From CAYMLL01 sp964390645 (GTDB taxonomy: Bacteria; Planctomycetota; UBA8108): a stretch of DNA of 30,033 nucleotides. This document shows positions 7,482 to 17,517 of this stretch, in pieces (the stretch's first letter is position 1; every line of letters begins with the position of its first letter). Where the stretch lies: NCBI GenBank assembly GCA_964390645.1, contig CAYMLL010000056.1, positions 1-30,033 on the forward strand, written 5' to 3'. The translations under genes and the position numbers were made by a program. The notes below the pieces were generated by a model. It made no database searches and was not told the origin of the DNA. It saw only the letters and a list, made by a program, of their open reading frames with translations.

Positions 7482-8468
7482 TCACCAGCGAATCAGGTTG
7501 TAGCCCCATGTCAATCCGGCTCCGAAAGCGACCAGCAAGACGAGCTTGCCTCGCTCGACCTTCCCTGCCTCCACAGCCTCGTGCAGCGCGATCGGCACCG
7601 AAGCCGCCGAGGTGTTGCCGTAGCGATCGAGGTTGAGGAAGAGACGGTCCTCCGGGATGTCGATCTTGCGCAGCACCGCCTCGATAATACGGTAATTGAC
7701 CTGATGGGGGATGATGAGGTCGATGTCGGACAGCGACAGGTCGTTGCGCTCGAGCGCCGTCTCGATGAGTTCGAACATGCTGCGAGTGGCAAACTTGAAG
7801 ACCTCACGCCCCTGCATCGTCAGGTAGTGGAGCCTCTCCTCGACCGTGTCGTGGGTCGCTGGGCTCTTCGAGCCGCCGCCCTTCATGATGATCAGGTCGG
7901 CTCCATCACCATCGGCGCGCAGGTAGTGATCGAGGATACGTGACTCGCTGCCTTCCGGCGCACGCGAAATCACAGCGGCGCCCGCGCCGTCGCCGAAGAG
8001 GATGCACGTGTTGCGATCGGTGAAATCGACAAAGCGCGAGAGCGCCTCGGCGCCGATCACCAGGACGTTCTCGTAGAGGCCGCTCCTGACAAAGCTCGAC
8101 CCGACGGTCGTCGAGTAGACGAACCCGCTGCAGGCAGCGCTGACGTCGAACGCGCAGGCCTTCGTCGCCCCCAGCTTGTTCTGCACGTAAACCGCGCCCG
8201 CAGGGCAGTAGGTGTCCGGCGAGACCGTACCGAGGATGATCGCGTCGAGGTCCTCCGGCGCGAGTTCGGCACGATCCAGCGCGATCTTCCCAGCGCGACA
8301 GGCAAGATCGCTGGTCGACTCGCCTTCGGCGACGATCCGACGCTCACGAATGCCCGTACGCTTACGGATCCACTCGTCGTTGGTGTCGACGATTCGCTCG
8401 AGGTCGGAGTTGGAGAGCACACGTTCGGGGACGAAACACCCCGTGCTCTTGACGTAACCATCGTACAT
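7482..8468 (-). CDS. fabH: 3-oxoacyl-[acyl-carrier-protein] synthase III
   Basis: Starts fatty acid chains by condensing an acyl-CoA primer (acetyl-CoA or branched primers) with malonyl-ACP. The 328 residues carry the triad Cys113 (SAACSGF), His255 (IPHQVN) and Asn285 (YGNTSAAS). Those motifs, with the C-terminal FGAGLTWG, separate it from FabF/FabB. Primer preference cannot be read from the sequence. The ATG at 8466-8468 gives the expected N-terminus. It follows plsX by 97 nt and precedes fabD, the standard plsX-fabH-fabD order. Confidence 0.97.
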   Translation of the reverse strand: MYDGYVKSTGCFVPERVLSNSDLERIVDTNDEWIRKRTGIRERRIVAEGESTSDLACRAGKIALDRAELAPEDLDAIILGTVSPDTYCPAGAVYVQNKLGATKACAFDVSAACSGFVYSTTVGSSFVRSGLYENVLVIGAEALSRFVDFTDRNTCILFGDGAGAAVISRAPEGSESRILDHYLRADGDGADLIIMKGGGSKSPATHDTVEERLHYLTMQGREVFKFATRSMFELIETALERNDLSLSDIDLIIPHQVNYRIIEAVLRKIDIPEDRLFLNLDRYGNTSAASVPIALHEAVEAGKVERGKLVLLVAFGAGLTWGYNLIRW

Positions 8469-8565
8469 GTCGGTGCCTCTGTCAGCTCGCCACCGTCAGA
8501 CGGCCACGAAGGCCGCGAACCCGACACGCGCTCGATGCCCGAGCGACCGACGGATTCTCCTCTCC

Positions 8566-9735
8566 TCAACGAGAGCCATCGCCCAGTTCGGCAACACCCC
8601 CCATCTCGGGAAGTTCGTCCGAGGCAACTTCCTCCCCGGTAACCGCACGGATATTCTTGACGATACGATCGCTGATGTCGACTTCCGCCATCCGCTTGGC
8701 CGCTCGGATCGCGTTGAACACGGCTCGGGAATCGCTGCGACCGTGGGCGATGATGACACTTCCCCGCAACCCGAGGAGCGGTGCGCCGCCGAACTCCGCG
8801 TAGTCAAGATGCTCCTTGATCTTGCCGAAGGCTCGTCGGACGCCGTCACGGGCCATCTGACCGAGCCCCGTCGGTCGACGAGAATCCCCACCTTCGGAAT
8901 CCCCACCTTGTGGGCCACCGATCGTCGACGAGGCTCCGACAGCGCCCGAAAGCTCGACGAGAAGCTCCTCCGCGGACTCCTTGAAGAGTCCGAAGAGTCG
9001 CTCCGCGACACCCTCGGAAACCTTCAAGACGATGTTCCCCGTGAAGCCGTCACAGACGACCACGTCACAAACACCACGAAAGATCTCGACTCCCTCGACG
9101 TTGCCGTGGAAGTTCAGATCGCTCTTCTGAAAGAGCTCGTGCGTCTCCTTGACGAGACGGTTTCCCTTGGCGCCCTCCTCGCCGACATTCAGGAGCCCGA
9201 TCCGCGGATTCTCGATACCGAGAACCTCCGAGACGTAGAGGCTCGCCATGACTCCGTACTGGAAGAGATGGTCCGGCCTCGCCTCGACGTTGGCGCCCGC
9301 GTCGAGCAGCACCACCGGCTTCGTCCCGACCGTGAAGGCAACCGCGATACCCGCCTTCTTGACCGCCGGAAGCGTGCGCAGCAGCAGCGTCGCTGCGGCG
9401 ACGCAAGCGCCGGTGTTGCCGGCGCTGACGAAGGCCGCCGCCTCTCCGTCACGCACCAGCTTCAGCGCCCGGGCGATCGACGAGTCCCTCTTCTGACGCA
9501 GCGCCACCACCGGGCTCTCGCCCATGCCGACGACCTCGCTCGCCGGCACGACCCGGATACGCTGCAGAGCAGAGCCATCGTCGTAGCGGGCGAGCTCGGA
9601 GCGGATCTCCTCCTCCCGCCCCACCAGGCGCAGCTCGAGGTCCGGTATCTCCTGGGCGGCCGACACGGCTCCCCTCACGACCTCGCGGGGAGCGTGATCG
9701 CCGCCCATGGCGTCGACGGCGACGGCGGCGCGCAA
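8566..9735 (-). CDS. plsX: Phosphate acyltransferase PlsX
   Basis: Converts acyl-ACP and phosphate into acyl-phosphate, the donor for PlsY in phosphatidic acid synthesis; a peripheral membrane enzyme. The VAVDAMGGD start, SAGNTGA and GFTGNIVLK motifs and the YAEFGGAPLLGL block identify it. I set the start at TTG (9733-9735): an ideal GGAGGAG at 9744-9750 lies 8 nt upstream and the protein then begins LRAAVAVDAMGG, as the family does. Upstream in-frame starts would overlap rpmF without a ribosome site. It has 389 residues, a little long because of a Gly/Ser-rich insert at about 264-292. The start lies 2 nt after the rpmF stop, so the two are translationally coupled. Confidence 0.96.
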   Translation of the reverse strand: MRAAVAVDAMGGDHAPREVVRGAVSAAQEIPDLELRLVGREEEIRSELARYDDGSALQRIRVVPASEVVGMGESPVVALRQKRDSSIARALKLVRDGEAAAFVSAGNTGACVAAATLLLRTLPAVKKAGIAVAFTVGTKPVVLLDAGANVEARPDHLFQYGVMASLYVSEVLGIENPRIGLLNVGEEGAKGNRLVKETHELFQKSDLNFHGNVEGVEIFRGVCDVVVCDGFTGNIVLKVSEGVAERLFGLFKESAEELLVELSGAVGASSTIGGPQGGDSEGGDSRRPTGLGQMARDGVRRAFGKIKEHLDYAEFGGAPLLGLRGSVIIAHGRSDSRAVFNAIRAAKRMAEVDISDRIVKNIRAVTGEEVASDELPEMGGVAELGDGSR

Positions 9736-9737
9736 GC

Positions 9738-9923
9738 TCAGATCTCCTCCACCGATGTGAGGATGAGCTTGCCGCGGTAGTGCCCGCATTCCGGGCAGAT
9801 GGTGTGACGCACGTGGGGGTTGCTACAGTTCGCGCACTTGATGATCGGGGGTAGAGAAAGCCGATGATGCGACCGTCTCATCCCCTTTCGTGACTTTGAA
9901 GTGCGTCTCTTCGGAACAGCCAT
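9738..9923 (-). CDS. rpmF: 50S ribosomal protein L32
   Basis: A 61-residue basic ribosomal protein. It begins MAVPKRRTSKSRKGMRRSHH, typical of L32, and has a zinc-ribbon pair CANC (31-34) and CPEC (43-46). All four Cys are present, so this is the zinc-binding form. The ATG is at 9921-9923. It opens the fab operon and overlaps the plsX ribosome site, the widespread rpmF-plsX pairing that ties lipid synthesis to growth. The DUF177 (YceD) gene often found just upstream is absent; alaS lies there instead. Confidence 0.96.
   Translation of the reverse strand: MAVPKRRTSKSRKGMRRSHHRLSLPPIIKCANCSNPHVRHTICPECGHYRGKLILTSVEEI
9744..9750 (-). promoter_or_regulatory. Shine-Dalgarno site setting a TTG start for plsX
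   Basis: GGAGGAG on the minus strand, 8 nt before the TTG at 9733-9735 and inside the last codons of rpmF. It decides the plsX start. Confidence 0.8.
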
Positions 9924-9956
9924 GATTCGTCCAAGTTCAACGGGAAAAGACAGTTA

Positions 9957-9968
9957 GGGGAATTCCCC
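9957..9968. promoter_or_regulatory. Perfect 12-bp palindrome in the fab operon leader
   Basis: GGGGAATTCCCC sits between the predicted transcription start (about 9990) and the rpmF ATG. A perfect 12-bp palindrome just downstream of a promoter is a natural repressor site, but I cannot name a regulator. Confidence 0.4.
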
Positions 9969-9996
9969 CAAAGCGAAAGCCGAATAGAATCGCGCT

Positions 9997-10025
9997 ATTT
10001 TAGGTGGCCAGGGAAGGTCGGTCAA
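9997..10025 (-). promoter_or_regulatory. Sigma70-type promoter of the rpmF-plsX-fab-serA operon
   Basis: On the minus strand TTGACC (10020-10025) and TAAAAT (9997-10002) are spaced exactly 17 nt; each matches the consensus at 5 of 6 positions. The leader to rpmF would be about 67 nt. It is the best promoter in the window and sits just where the operon should begin. Confidence 0.75.
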
Positions 10026-10056
10026 GACGCTTTCAAAACGTCGTCCCGGACCTTCC
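10012..10056. repeat. Inverted repeat around the fab operon -35 box
   Basis: GGAAGGTC (10012-10019) is repeated in inverse as GACCTTCC (10049-10056), with a smaller GACG/CGTC pair inside. The -35 hexamer lies between the arms. On the minus strand it could also form a hairpin after alaS, but no T-tract follows. Confidence 0.5.
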
Positions 10057-10073
10057 ACGAGGAGCTGCTGCCG

Positions 10074-12634
10074 TCACTTGCCCTGCTCGACTCGCGCCCG
10101 CATCGCAGCGAGCGCCTGCTGCACCCCCGACGGGTCCTTGCCGCCCGCCTGCACCATCTCGGGTCGGCCGCCGCCACGAGCCCCGACGAATCCGGCGCCC
10201 GCCTGGAAGACCTCCGCCGCCTTCCAGCCCTGCTTCGTCAGCGCCGGGCTGACCCCCACGAGCACGGAGACCCTACCGCCCCGGGTCGACACCAGCGCGG
10301 TGATGAGCTGCTCTGCCTCGCGCTTGAATCGGTCGTGGCAGTCACGCAGCGACTTTCCGTCGATATCGTCGTAAAACGCCGAGATGAAGAGGATGTCGCC
10401 GATCTTCGCCCTCTCGACACGGCCCGCGTCCGCCGCGACGGGCGCCTTCACCCCCTCTCGCTTGAGCTTCTTGTTCTCCTCGAGCAACTTCCCGACGCGT
10501 TCCAGAAGCCGATCCGGCGCCACCTTGAGCGTGCGGGAGAGATCGTCGAGCAGGGTCGCGTTCGCGTGATGAAGCTCGTCGACCCCCGTGGCGGTCAAGG
10601 CCTCGACCCGGCGCACGCCCGCCGACACGGAGCCCTCGCTGAGGACGGCAAAGGGCCCTATATCTCCCGTACGCGTGCAGTGCGTGCCGCCGCAGAGCTC
10701 GACCGAGAAGTCCCCCATGCGCACGACTCGAACCGTGTCACCGTACTTCTCGCCGAAGAAGGCCATCGCTCCCATGGCGATCGCCTCGTCCTTCTCCATC
10801 TCCGAGATCTCGACGGCGGTATTGAGAAGTACCTGCTCGCGCACGAGGCTCTCGGCCGCGGCCAGCTCCTCGGGCGTCACCGCGCTGAAGTGCGTGACGT
10901 CGAATCGCAGCCGGGAAGGAGCGACGAGAGACCCCTTCTGGTGAACGTGCGTGCCGAGAACCTGCCGCAGCGCCGCGTGCAGGAGGTGGGTCGCGGAGTG
11001 ATTGCGCTCGATGGACCGGCGACGCGACTCATCAACCCGCGCACGCACACCGTCGCCCGTTCTGATCTTTCCTGCGTCGCCCTCGGCGAGCTTGCAGACG
11101 TGTATGAAGCGCCCGTGCTCCCGCTTCGTATCCAGGACGTCCAGTCGAAAGCCATCGCCCTCGATCACACCGGCGTCTCCGACCTGACCGCCGCTCTCGC
11201 CGTAGAACGGCGTATGTGACAGGACGACGTTCCAGCCACTCTCGCCCTCGACCGCCCCCTGGAGCTCCGCTTCCGAGCTGGTCGCTTCATAGCCGACGAA
11301 GTGCGTCTCATCGAGCGCGTCGAAGTCGGTATTCACGGCGAAGGCGCCCCCGGCACGCGAACGGTTCCGCTGCTCCTCGAGCAACTCCTCGAATCGCTCC
11401 ATGTCGGCTCCGAGCCCTCTATCCTGCGCCATGCGCTCCGTCAGATCAGCGGGGAAACCGTAACTGTCATAGAGGAGAAAGACCTGCTCGCCCGAGACCG
11501 TCGCCTCCGACGCGGCCTCCATACGATTCACCTCCTTCTCGAAGAGCTCGATGCCGCGGTCGAGGGTCTTGCCGAAGCTCTCCTCCTCGCTCTCCACGAG
11601 CTTGCTGATGTACTCCTGATTCACGACGACCTCCGGGTAGGTCTCCCCCATCTCCTCGACGAGCGTGCCGACAAGACGATGGATGATCGGCTCATCCGGG
11701 TAGATCTGCCGCCCGTACCGCGACGCTCGTCGAAGAATCCGGCGAAGCACGTAGCCGCGCCCCTCGTTGGCGATCTCGGCGCCGTCGGCGAGCGTGAAGA
11801 CGAGCGACCGGACATGGTCGGCGAGAACTCGGTGAGCCACCCCATCGGGACCGGGATCGTAGTCGACGCCGCTGATCTCCTCGATTGTCGAGATCAGCCG
11901 GCGCAGGATGTCGGTCTCGAACACCGTGTCAACGCCCTGCATCACCATCGCCATGCGCTCGAGGCCCATCCCGGTGTCGATGCTCGGCCGGGGCAGAGGT
12001 TCGCGCTTGCCGCCAGCAGTCGAGTTGTACTGCATGAAGACGAGATTCCAGATCTCGAAGAAGCGCTCGCCGTTCTCGATGTCGGCCTTGCCGAACTCAT
12101 CGCCTCGGTCCAGGAGGATCTCGGAGCACGGACCGCAGGGACCGACATCCCCCATGCTCCAGAAGTTGTCCTTGTCGCCAAGCCGCACGATGCGGTCCTC
12201 CGGCAGTCCGGAGATCTTCTTCCAGAGGTCGTACGCCTCGTCGTCGTCCTTGTAGACGGTCGCCCAGAGCCGGTCGTCCTCGAGCCCGTAACGCTTCGTG
12301 ATCAGCTCCCACGCCGCCGCGATCGCCTCCTCCTTGAAATAGTCGCCGAAGGAGAAGTTCCCGAGCATCTCGAAGAACGTCAGATGACGTGTCGTGTATC
12401 CGACGTTGTCGAGATCGTTGTGCTTGCCGCCCGCGCGAACGCATTTCTGGCACGTCGTCGCGCGCGGCTGAGGCGCTTTCCGGCGCCCGGTGAAGATCTC
12501 CTTGAACTGGTTCATCCCCGCGTTGGTGAAGAGCAGCGTCCTGTCGTCGTGAGGAATCGACGAACTCGAAGGAAGGACCGCGTGCCCGCGCTCACCGAAG
12601 AACCCGAGAAAAGTTCTGCGAACGTCTGCCGAGA

Positions 12635-12638
<4 letters not shown>
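10074..12638 (-). CDS. alaS: Alanyl-tRNA synthetase
   Basis: Charges tRNA-Ala and edits mischarged Ser and Gly. The protein has 854 residues. The class II catalytic core begins ISADVRRTFLGFF and includes FTNAGMNQFK (37-46) and the motif 3 block DTGMGLERM. The editing domain has HSATH (547-551) and CGGTH (649-653), which supply the zinc ligands. The C-terminal C-Ala domain ends with GGGRPEMVQAGGKDP. I placed the start at ATG 12636-12638: it gives the family N-terminus, has GGAG upstream, and overlaps the stop of the kinase gene as ATGA. Further upstream the frame belongs to the end of that gene. Full length with all key residues, so clearly functional. Confidence 0.97.
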
Positions 12639-13573
<935 letters not shown>

Positions 13574-13939
13574 CGGCAATCTCCCTTCGAAAAAGCGAGT
13601 ATGATAACTCCTGCAAGTCAGGATGGAAGGATCTGCGTCGGACCCTTCACACCGGAAGCCGGACCCGGAGCCTGCAGGCATCCATCGACTGGGCGCTGGG
13701 AGTGCGCAGGCGAAGACTCATGTCCAGGATCGAGACGTCAGAACGAAGGCCACGTGGTGTATTGTCGAGTGCCTACGACAGGGAGCTCGGCGGACCTCGT
13801 GGCGCCTGATCCGGTCCCGGAAGACGTCCAGAGGCGAAAAAACCGTGAAATCACCCTTCGCTGCCCGGGTCAGGCCCTTGGAGAATGGCGAACTTCGAGG
13901 ATAAGCTGGAGCGACGACCTGTCCGCGGCTGAGGAGCGC
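13574..13939. other. Divergent intergenic region, no gene seen
   Basis: A 366-nt spacer between two divergent genes. It must hold both promoters. On the plus strand TTGGAG (13878-13883) and GATAAG (13900-13905) are 16 nt apart, a weak candidate 35 nt before the ATG at 13940. On the minus strand a TATCAT hexamer lies about 35 nt upstream of the kinase, without a good partner. GCCTGCAGGC (13670-13679) is a 10-bp palindrome. The frames that are open here give no recognisable protein. Confidence 0.5.
13878..13905 (+). promoter_or_regulatory. Weak candidate promoter for the Sua5-phosphatase gene
   Basis: TTGGAG, a 16-nt spacer, then GATAAG. The hexamers match at 3 and 4 of 6 positions. The leader would be about 28 nt. 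Confidence 0.3.
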
Positions 13940-15028
13940 ATGACCCATCACTTTCAAGTCGACCTCGAGGCGCCGGCCACCGAGACGGTGGAGCAGGTGG
14001 CCGAGATCCTCGAGGGTGGCGGGGTAGTCGTCTTCCCCACGGAAACGGTCTACGGAGTCGGGGCGCTCGCCGATGACCCGAAGGCGAGGGCGCGGCTCGC
14101 CGAGGTCAAGAACCGTCCCCCGGACAAGCCCTTCTCGGTCCTCGTGCCCTGCCTCGACGACGCGTTCCGTCTCGCCGAAGTGCCGCCGCGCGCCCGAACG
14201 CTGATGGAGCGCTACTGGCCCGGTCCCTTGACGGTCATCCTGCCGAGGTGCGAGCCTCCGGTCGACACCGGTGCGCCGTCGACGATCGGCTTGCGCGTGC
14301 CGGGTTCATCATTCGCGCTCGCTCTGCTGCGGCGGCTCGGCGCGCCGCTCCTCGCTCCGAGCGCGAATCCGAGCGGCGAGCCCCCTGCGACGACCGCCGA
14401 GGAAGCGAAGAGCTACTTCGACGGCAAGGTCGACGCGATCGTCGACGGTGGCGAGGTGACGATCAAGCAGTCGTCGACCATCGTCAAGATCGACGGTGAC
14501 AGGTACGAGGTGGTGCGAAGTGGCATGATCACTCCCGAGATGATCCACCAGCTGCTGTCCGGACGCGTCATCCTGTTCGTCTGCACCGGCAATACCTGCC
14601 GCAGTCCGATGGCCGAAGTCCTCTTCCGCAAGCACCTGGCCCGGAAGATCGGCAAGCCCGCAGCGGACCTCGAGGACTATGGCTACCGCATTCTCAGTGC
14701 CGGGACCTACGCAGGTCTCGGGGGCGCGGCGAGCGAGCACGCCGTCGCCGTCATGGAGGAGCACGGCTGCGATCTGAAGCACCACATGTCCCGGCAAGTG
14801 ACCGACGAGCTGCTCACGCAGGCCGATCGCATCTACACGATGACATCGTCGCAAGCACAGCTGCTCCGAGAGGCCGATCCAGAGCATGCCGGCGACTCAG
14901 GACGTATCCAGCTGCTCGCCAGCGAGAGCATCAGCGATCCGATCGGTGCGGACATCGACGGCTACCGACGCTGCGCCGAGGAGATCGAGGCTGCGCTGCT
15001 GCGCATCCTGGAGACGGTGAAGCCGTAA
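13940..15028 (+). CDS. Fusion: threonylcarbamoyl-AMP synthase (Sua5/YrdC) and YwlE-like phosphatase
   Basis: Two enzymes in one chain of about 362 residues. Residues about 10-195 are a Sua5/YrdC domain, which makes threonylcarbamoyl-AMP for the t6A37 modification of ANN-decoding tRNAs; FPTETVYG, KxRPxxKPF-like spacing and SANPSG are present. Residues about 208-355 are a low-molecular-weight phosphatase domain with the loop CTGNTCRSP (Cys215 nucleophile, Arg221) and the general acid Asp332 in DP. The Thr before the second Cys is the residue that marks YwlE-type protein-arginine phosphatases; tyrosine phosphatases usually have Ile there. In Bacillus the two are separate neighbours, ywlC and ywlE. 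The ATG at 13940 has GAGGAG close upstream. It is the only plus-strand gene here and converges on the chaperone gene across the assembly gap. Confidence 0.93.
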   Translation: MTHHFQVDLEAPATETVEQVAEILEGGGVVVFPTETVYGVGALADDPKARARLAEVKNRPPDKPFSVLVPCLDDAFRLAEVPPRARTLMERYWPGPLTVILPRCEPPVDTGAPSTIGLRVPGSSFALALLRRLGAPLLAPSANPSGEPPATTAEEAKSYFDGKVDAIVDGGEVTIKQSSTIVKIDGDRYEVVRSGMITPEMIHQLLSGRVILFVCTGNTCRSPMAEVLFRKHLARKIGKPAADLEDYGYRILSAGTYAGLGGAASEHAVAVMEEHGCDLKHHMSRQVTDELLTQADRIYTMTSSQAQLLREADPEHAGDSGRIQLLASESISDPIGADIDGYRRCAEEIEAALLRILETVKP

Positions 15029-15031
15029 AGC

Positions 15032-15086
15032 CCGCAGCCCGAAAGCACCGCAGCCCATGGATCGGTCGTGATCAGGAGCTCGTGCC
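15032..15086 (+). repeat. Left copy of a 55-bp duplication at a contig end
   Basis: These 55 bases are identical to 15187-15241 and end exactly where the Ns start. They include a second copy of the last codons (GTSS, stop) of the chaperone gene. This is most simply two contigs overlapping by one assembly k-mer. Confidence 0.95.
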
Positions 15087-15186
15087 NNNNNNNNNNNNNN
15101 NNNNNNNNNNNNNNNNNNNNNNNNNNNNNNNNNNNNNNNNNNNNNNNNNNNNNNNNNNNNNNNNNNNNNNNNNNNNNNNNNNNNNN
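15087..15186. other. Assembly gap of 100 Ns
   Basis: Exactly 100 Ns, a conventional filler for a gap of unknown size. Given the identical 55-bp ends, the true gap is probably nothing, or a collapsed short repeat. Confidence 0.98.
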
Positions 15187-15241
15187 CCGCAGCCCGAAAG
15201 CACCGCAGCCCATGGATCGGTCGTGATCAGGAGCTCGTGCC
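15187..15241 (+). repeat. Right copy of the 55-bp duplication at a contig end
   Basis: Identical to 15032-15086 and begins right after the Ns. If the copies are merged, the two convergent stop codons come to lie about 45 bp apart. Confidence 0.95.
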
Positions 15242-17353
15242 GTCCCCCTCGTCGACGTCGCGAGCCGTCGAGAGCTCGATCCCGCCGTCGAGGTAGACCT
15301 TGTCGCGCCACTGGGAGAAGACGACCTCACGACGCTTCCTCGCAAGCTCACGCTCGGTGTAGGCGCGCGCGGTCTCGAAATCTCCCGGGTCGGGATAGAC
15401 GCGATCGACGAACTCGACGATATAGGAGAAGCCGTTCTCGTCGTCGCGGGCCAACCCGACCTCGCCCGGCGCGGCCAGCGCGAAGACCCCCGTCCTGAGC
15501 GCCGCGGACGAGTCGTGCTCGACCTCCTTCTCATCGTCCTCCTTCGCCTCGTCCTCCTTCGCCTCGTCCGTCGTTGCCTCTTCCCCGTCCCGCGGCTTCG
15601 GCACCATGACACCGCCGTAGGACCTGGCGACGTAGAGCTGGCCCGAGTCCTCGATCTCGCCGAGCTCGGCCTGGAACTCCTCGCCGCTCTCGAGCGTGAT
15701 GTCGAGGGTGCTCCCGACCTGAGCCCCGAACTCGGCGGAGCCCTCGTTGATCTGCCCCACACGATCGTCGATGGCCTCGGCGACGAGATCGTTCAGCTTC
15801 CGGTTGACGATCTTCTCGACGATCCGGTCTCGCATATCCTCGAGCGACGGGATGCCGGGTCCGCGGATCTCGACATCCGTGAAGAAGACGAAGAACTCGT
15901 TCGTTCGCAAATCCGGATCCGGGTCGTCGTCGATGGCGTCGACGAAGTTGCTCGCGAATCGTAGCGAACGCTGGTTGGCGTCGCTGAGCTCGGAGCTGCC
16001 TCCCTTCTCCGCGTCTTGAAACCAACGATCGATCTTCGAGCGCAGGGACCCGCTGTACAGTGGCCCGAAGGTGTCTTCCGCCTCTTCCCGAGTGGCGAAA
16101 TCGGTCTCGCCGGCAGTGACCGAGCTCAGCTCCTCGGCAAGCTTCTCGAACTCAACGGCGGGAGGGGGAAGCGGCTCCTTCGAGCCGGCCTTCGGCGTGC
16201 TCGGATAGAGCTGCAGCCGCAGCTTCGACGAAAGATCCTTGAGGAGACTGTTCGACTCCGAACGAACGTAGCGACGCTGGACCTCCTCCTTCACGTCGTC
16301 GAAGGGCTTGTAGCGCTCCGCATCACGCGCCTCCTTCTGCTCGCTGGTGAGAAGAGCGAAGCCGGCGGCGTTCGGAAAGAGGCCGGGCGCGAGAAAATTT
16401 CGCCGGTCTTCGTCGTAAAACTCCTTCAGCTTCTCGTCGCTGGCGCCCTTCTCGACCTCCGCGAGGAAGGCCTCGCGGTTGCCACGAAGCCAGCGAAACT
16501 TCAGTCGCGCTCCCGTCCGAGACGCGCGGCGATTCTCGTTGTACTGTTGCCTGATGTCGGCGTCGCTGATCGTCCCCGCTAGCTTATTCCTGAGCTCGTC
16601 GGGGACCTCCACCTCAAGCCATCGCAGCTTACGACGCTGACGCTCGCTGCGAAACTCCTTGTAGACATCCTCGGGATCCAGCGCCACGGTCGAGGCGACG
16701 TACTGGCCGAGACGCTTGATGAGCAGTAAATCGCGCAGAGTCTTCTCGAAAACCTTGACGCGCAGACCCGTCTGCGAGCGCACCAGGTCGGCGTAGTTTT
16801 CGGGATCGAAGGTATCCTTCTCCTCGAGAAAACGCTCGTTCTTCTCGACCTCCGGCTGGAAGCGAAAAGCGTACTGGAAGTCGTTGGCGTTCCGCGGAAC
16901 GAGGCCCTGGTTCTGAAGGCTCTCCGCCGCCGCCGCCGAGGCCGCGTAGCGCCGCCACAGCCGCTTGATCTCCGTATCGAGCTCCTCGTCCGAGACACGA
17001 ATGCCCAGGTCGAGAGCGACACCACGGTAGATCAAGAGCTCTCGGACGTTGAACCCTCCGTCGACGGCCTGCAGAGTCACCGCGTCGTCCGTCAGCAGGA
17101 CGGGGCGCCCGAACGCGATCACCTTCGGGTAGATCTCGAGCTGGACCTGGAACTCCTCGACGCCGATCGAGCGACCGAAACCGAGATACCGGCTTCCGCC
17201 GGTCCTCTGCATGACCTGCCGGATCACGTCTCCGAACGCGAAGGTGAAGCCAATCGCGCCGAGCAGGAGGACGAAGAGGACTTTCTCGTTCTGACGGACC
17301 CAGAGCATGAACCGGCTCCCGGCTCCGAGCTCTTTTCGCTGTTGTTTCGCCAT
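15227..17353 (-). CDS. Membrane-anchored SurA/PpiD-like periplasmic chaperone
   Basis: A 708-residue protein with a short basic N-terminus, one membrane helix at about 24-41 and a long export-side region, the layout of PpiD. Residues about 60-270 resemble the SurA/PpiD N-terminal chaperone domain: helix-rich, with VSDEELDTEIKRLW and SDADIRQQYNENR blocks. I see no clear parvulin active site, so it may be a chaperone without isomerase activity. Near residue 600 there is an acidic Glu/Asp/Lys/Ala stretch, partly encoded by a 15-bp tandem repeat near 15536-15565. The ATG is at 17351-17353. A possible promoter lies at 17406-17434. It follows the outer-membrane barrel gene, which suits a role in barrel folding. 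The stop codon lies inside the 55-bp duplication. Confidence 0.75.
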   Translation of the reverse strand: MAKQQRKELGAGSRFMLWVRQNEKVLFVLLLGAIGFTFAFGDVIRQVMQRTGGSRYLGFGRSIGVEEFQVQLEIYPKVIAFGRPVLLTDDAVTLQAVDGGFNVRELLIYRGVALDLGIRVSDEELDTEIKRLWRRYAASAAAAESLQNQGLVPRNANDFQYAFRFQPEVEKNERFLEEKDTFDPENYADLVRSQTGLRVKVFEKTLRDLLLIKRLGQYVASTVALDPEDVYKEFRSERQRRKLRWLEVEVPDELRNKLAGTISDADIRQQYNENRRASRTGARLKFRWLRGNREAFLAEVEKGASDEKLKEFYDEDRRNFLAPGLFPNAAGFALLTSEQKEARDAERYKPFDDVKEEVQRRYVRSESNSLLKDLSSKLRLQLYPSTPKAGSKEPLPPPAVEFEKLAEELSSVTAGETDFATREEAEDTFGPLYSGSLRSKIDRWFQDAEKGGSSELSDANQRSLRFASNFVDAIDDDPDPDLRTNEFFVFFTDVEIRGPGIPSLEDMRDRIVEKIVNRKLNDLVAEAIDDRVGQINEGSAEFGAQVGSTLDITLESGEEFQAELGEIEDSGQLYVARSYGGVMVPKPRDGEEATTDEAKEDEAKEDDEKEVEHDSSAALRTGVFALAAPGEVGLARDDENGFSYIVEFVDRVYPDPGDFETARAYTERELARKRREVVFSQWRDKVYLDGGIELSTARDVDEGDGTSS

Positions 17354-17405
17354 GGTTCCCGAGCGCCGGCAAGCCGCGAGGCGTTGCTCCCTTCAAGGTC
17401 ACAAA

Positions 17406-17434
17406 ATTTCATGAGCCACGGAATAGTAACGCAA
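17406..17434 (-). promoter_or_regulatory. Candidate promoter for the SurA/PpiD-like gene
   Basis: TTGCGT (17429-17434) and TGAAAT (17406-17411) on the minus strand are 17 nt apart, matching at 3 and 4 of 6 positions. It lies in the 164-nt spacer after the barrel gene. Confidence 0.35.
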
Positions 17435-17517
17435 GACTTGCGGACTTCCAAGAGGGTGGGCACGAAGATGGAACGGGAAACGGATACCCGGTCGAGGACC
17501 CACCCGGGCTCTCCGGG

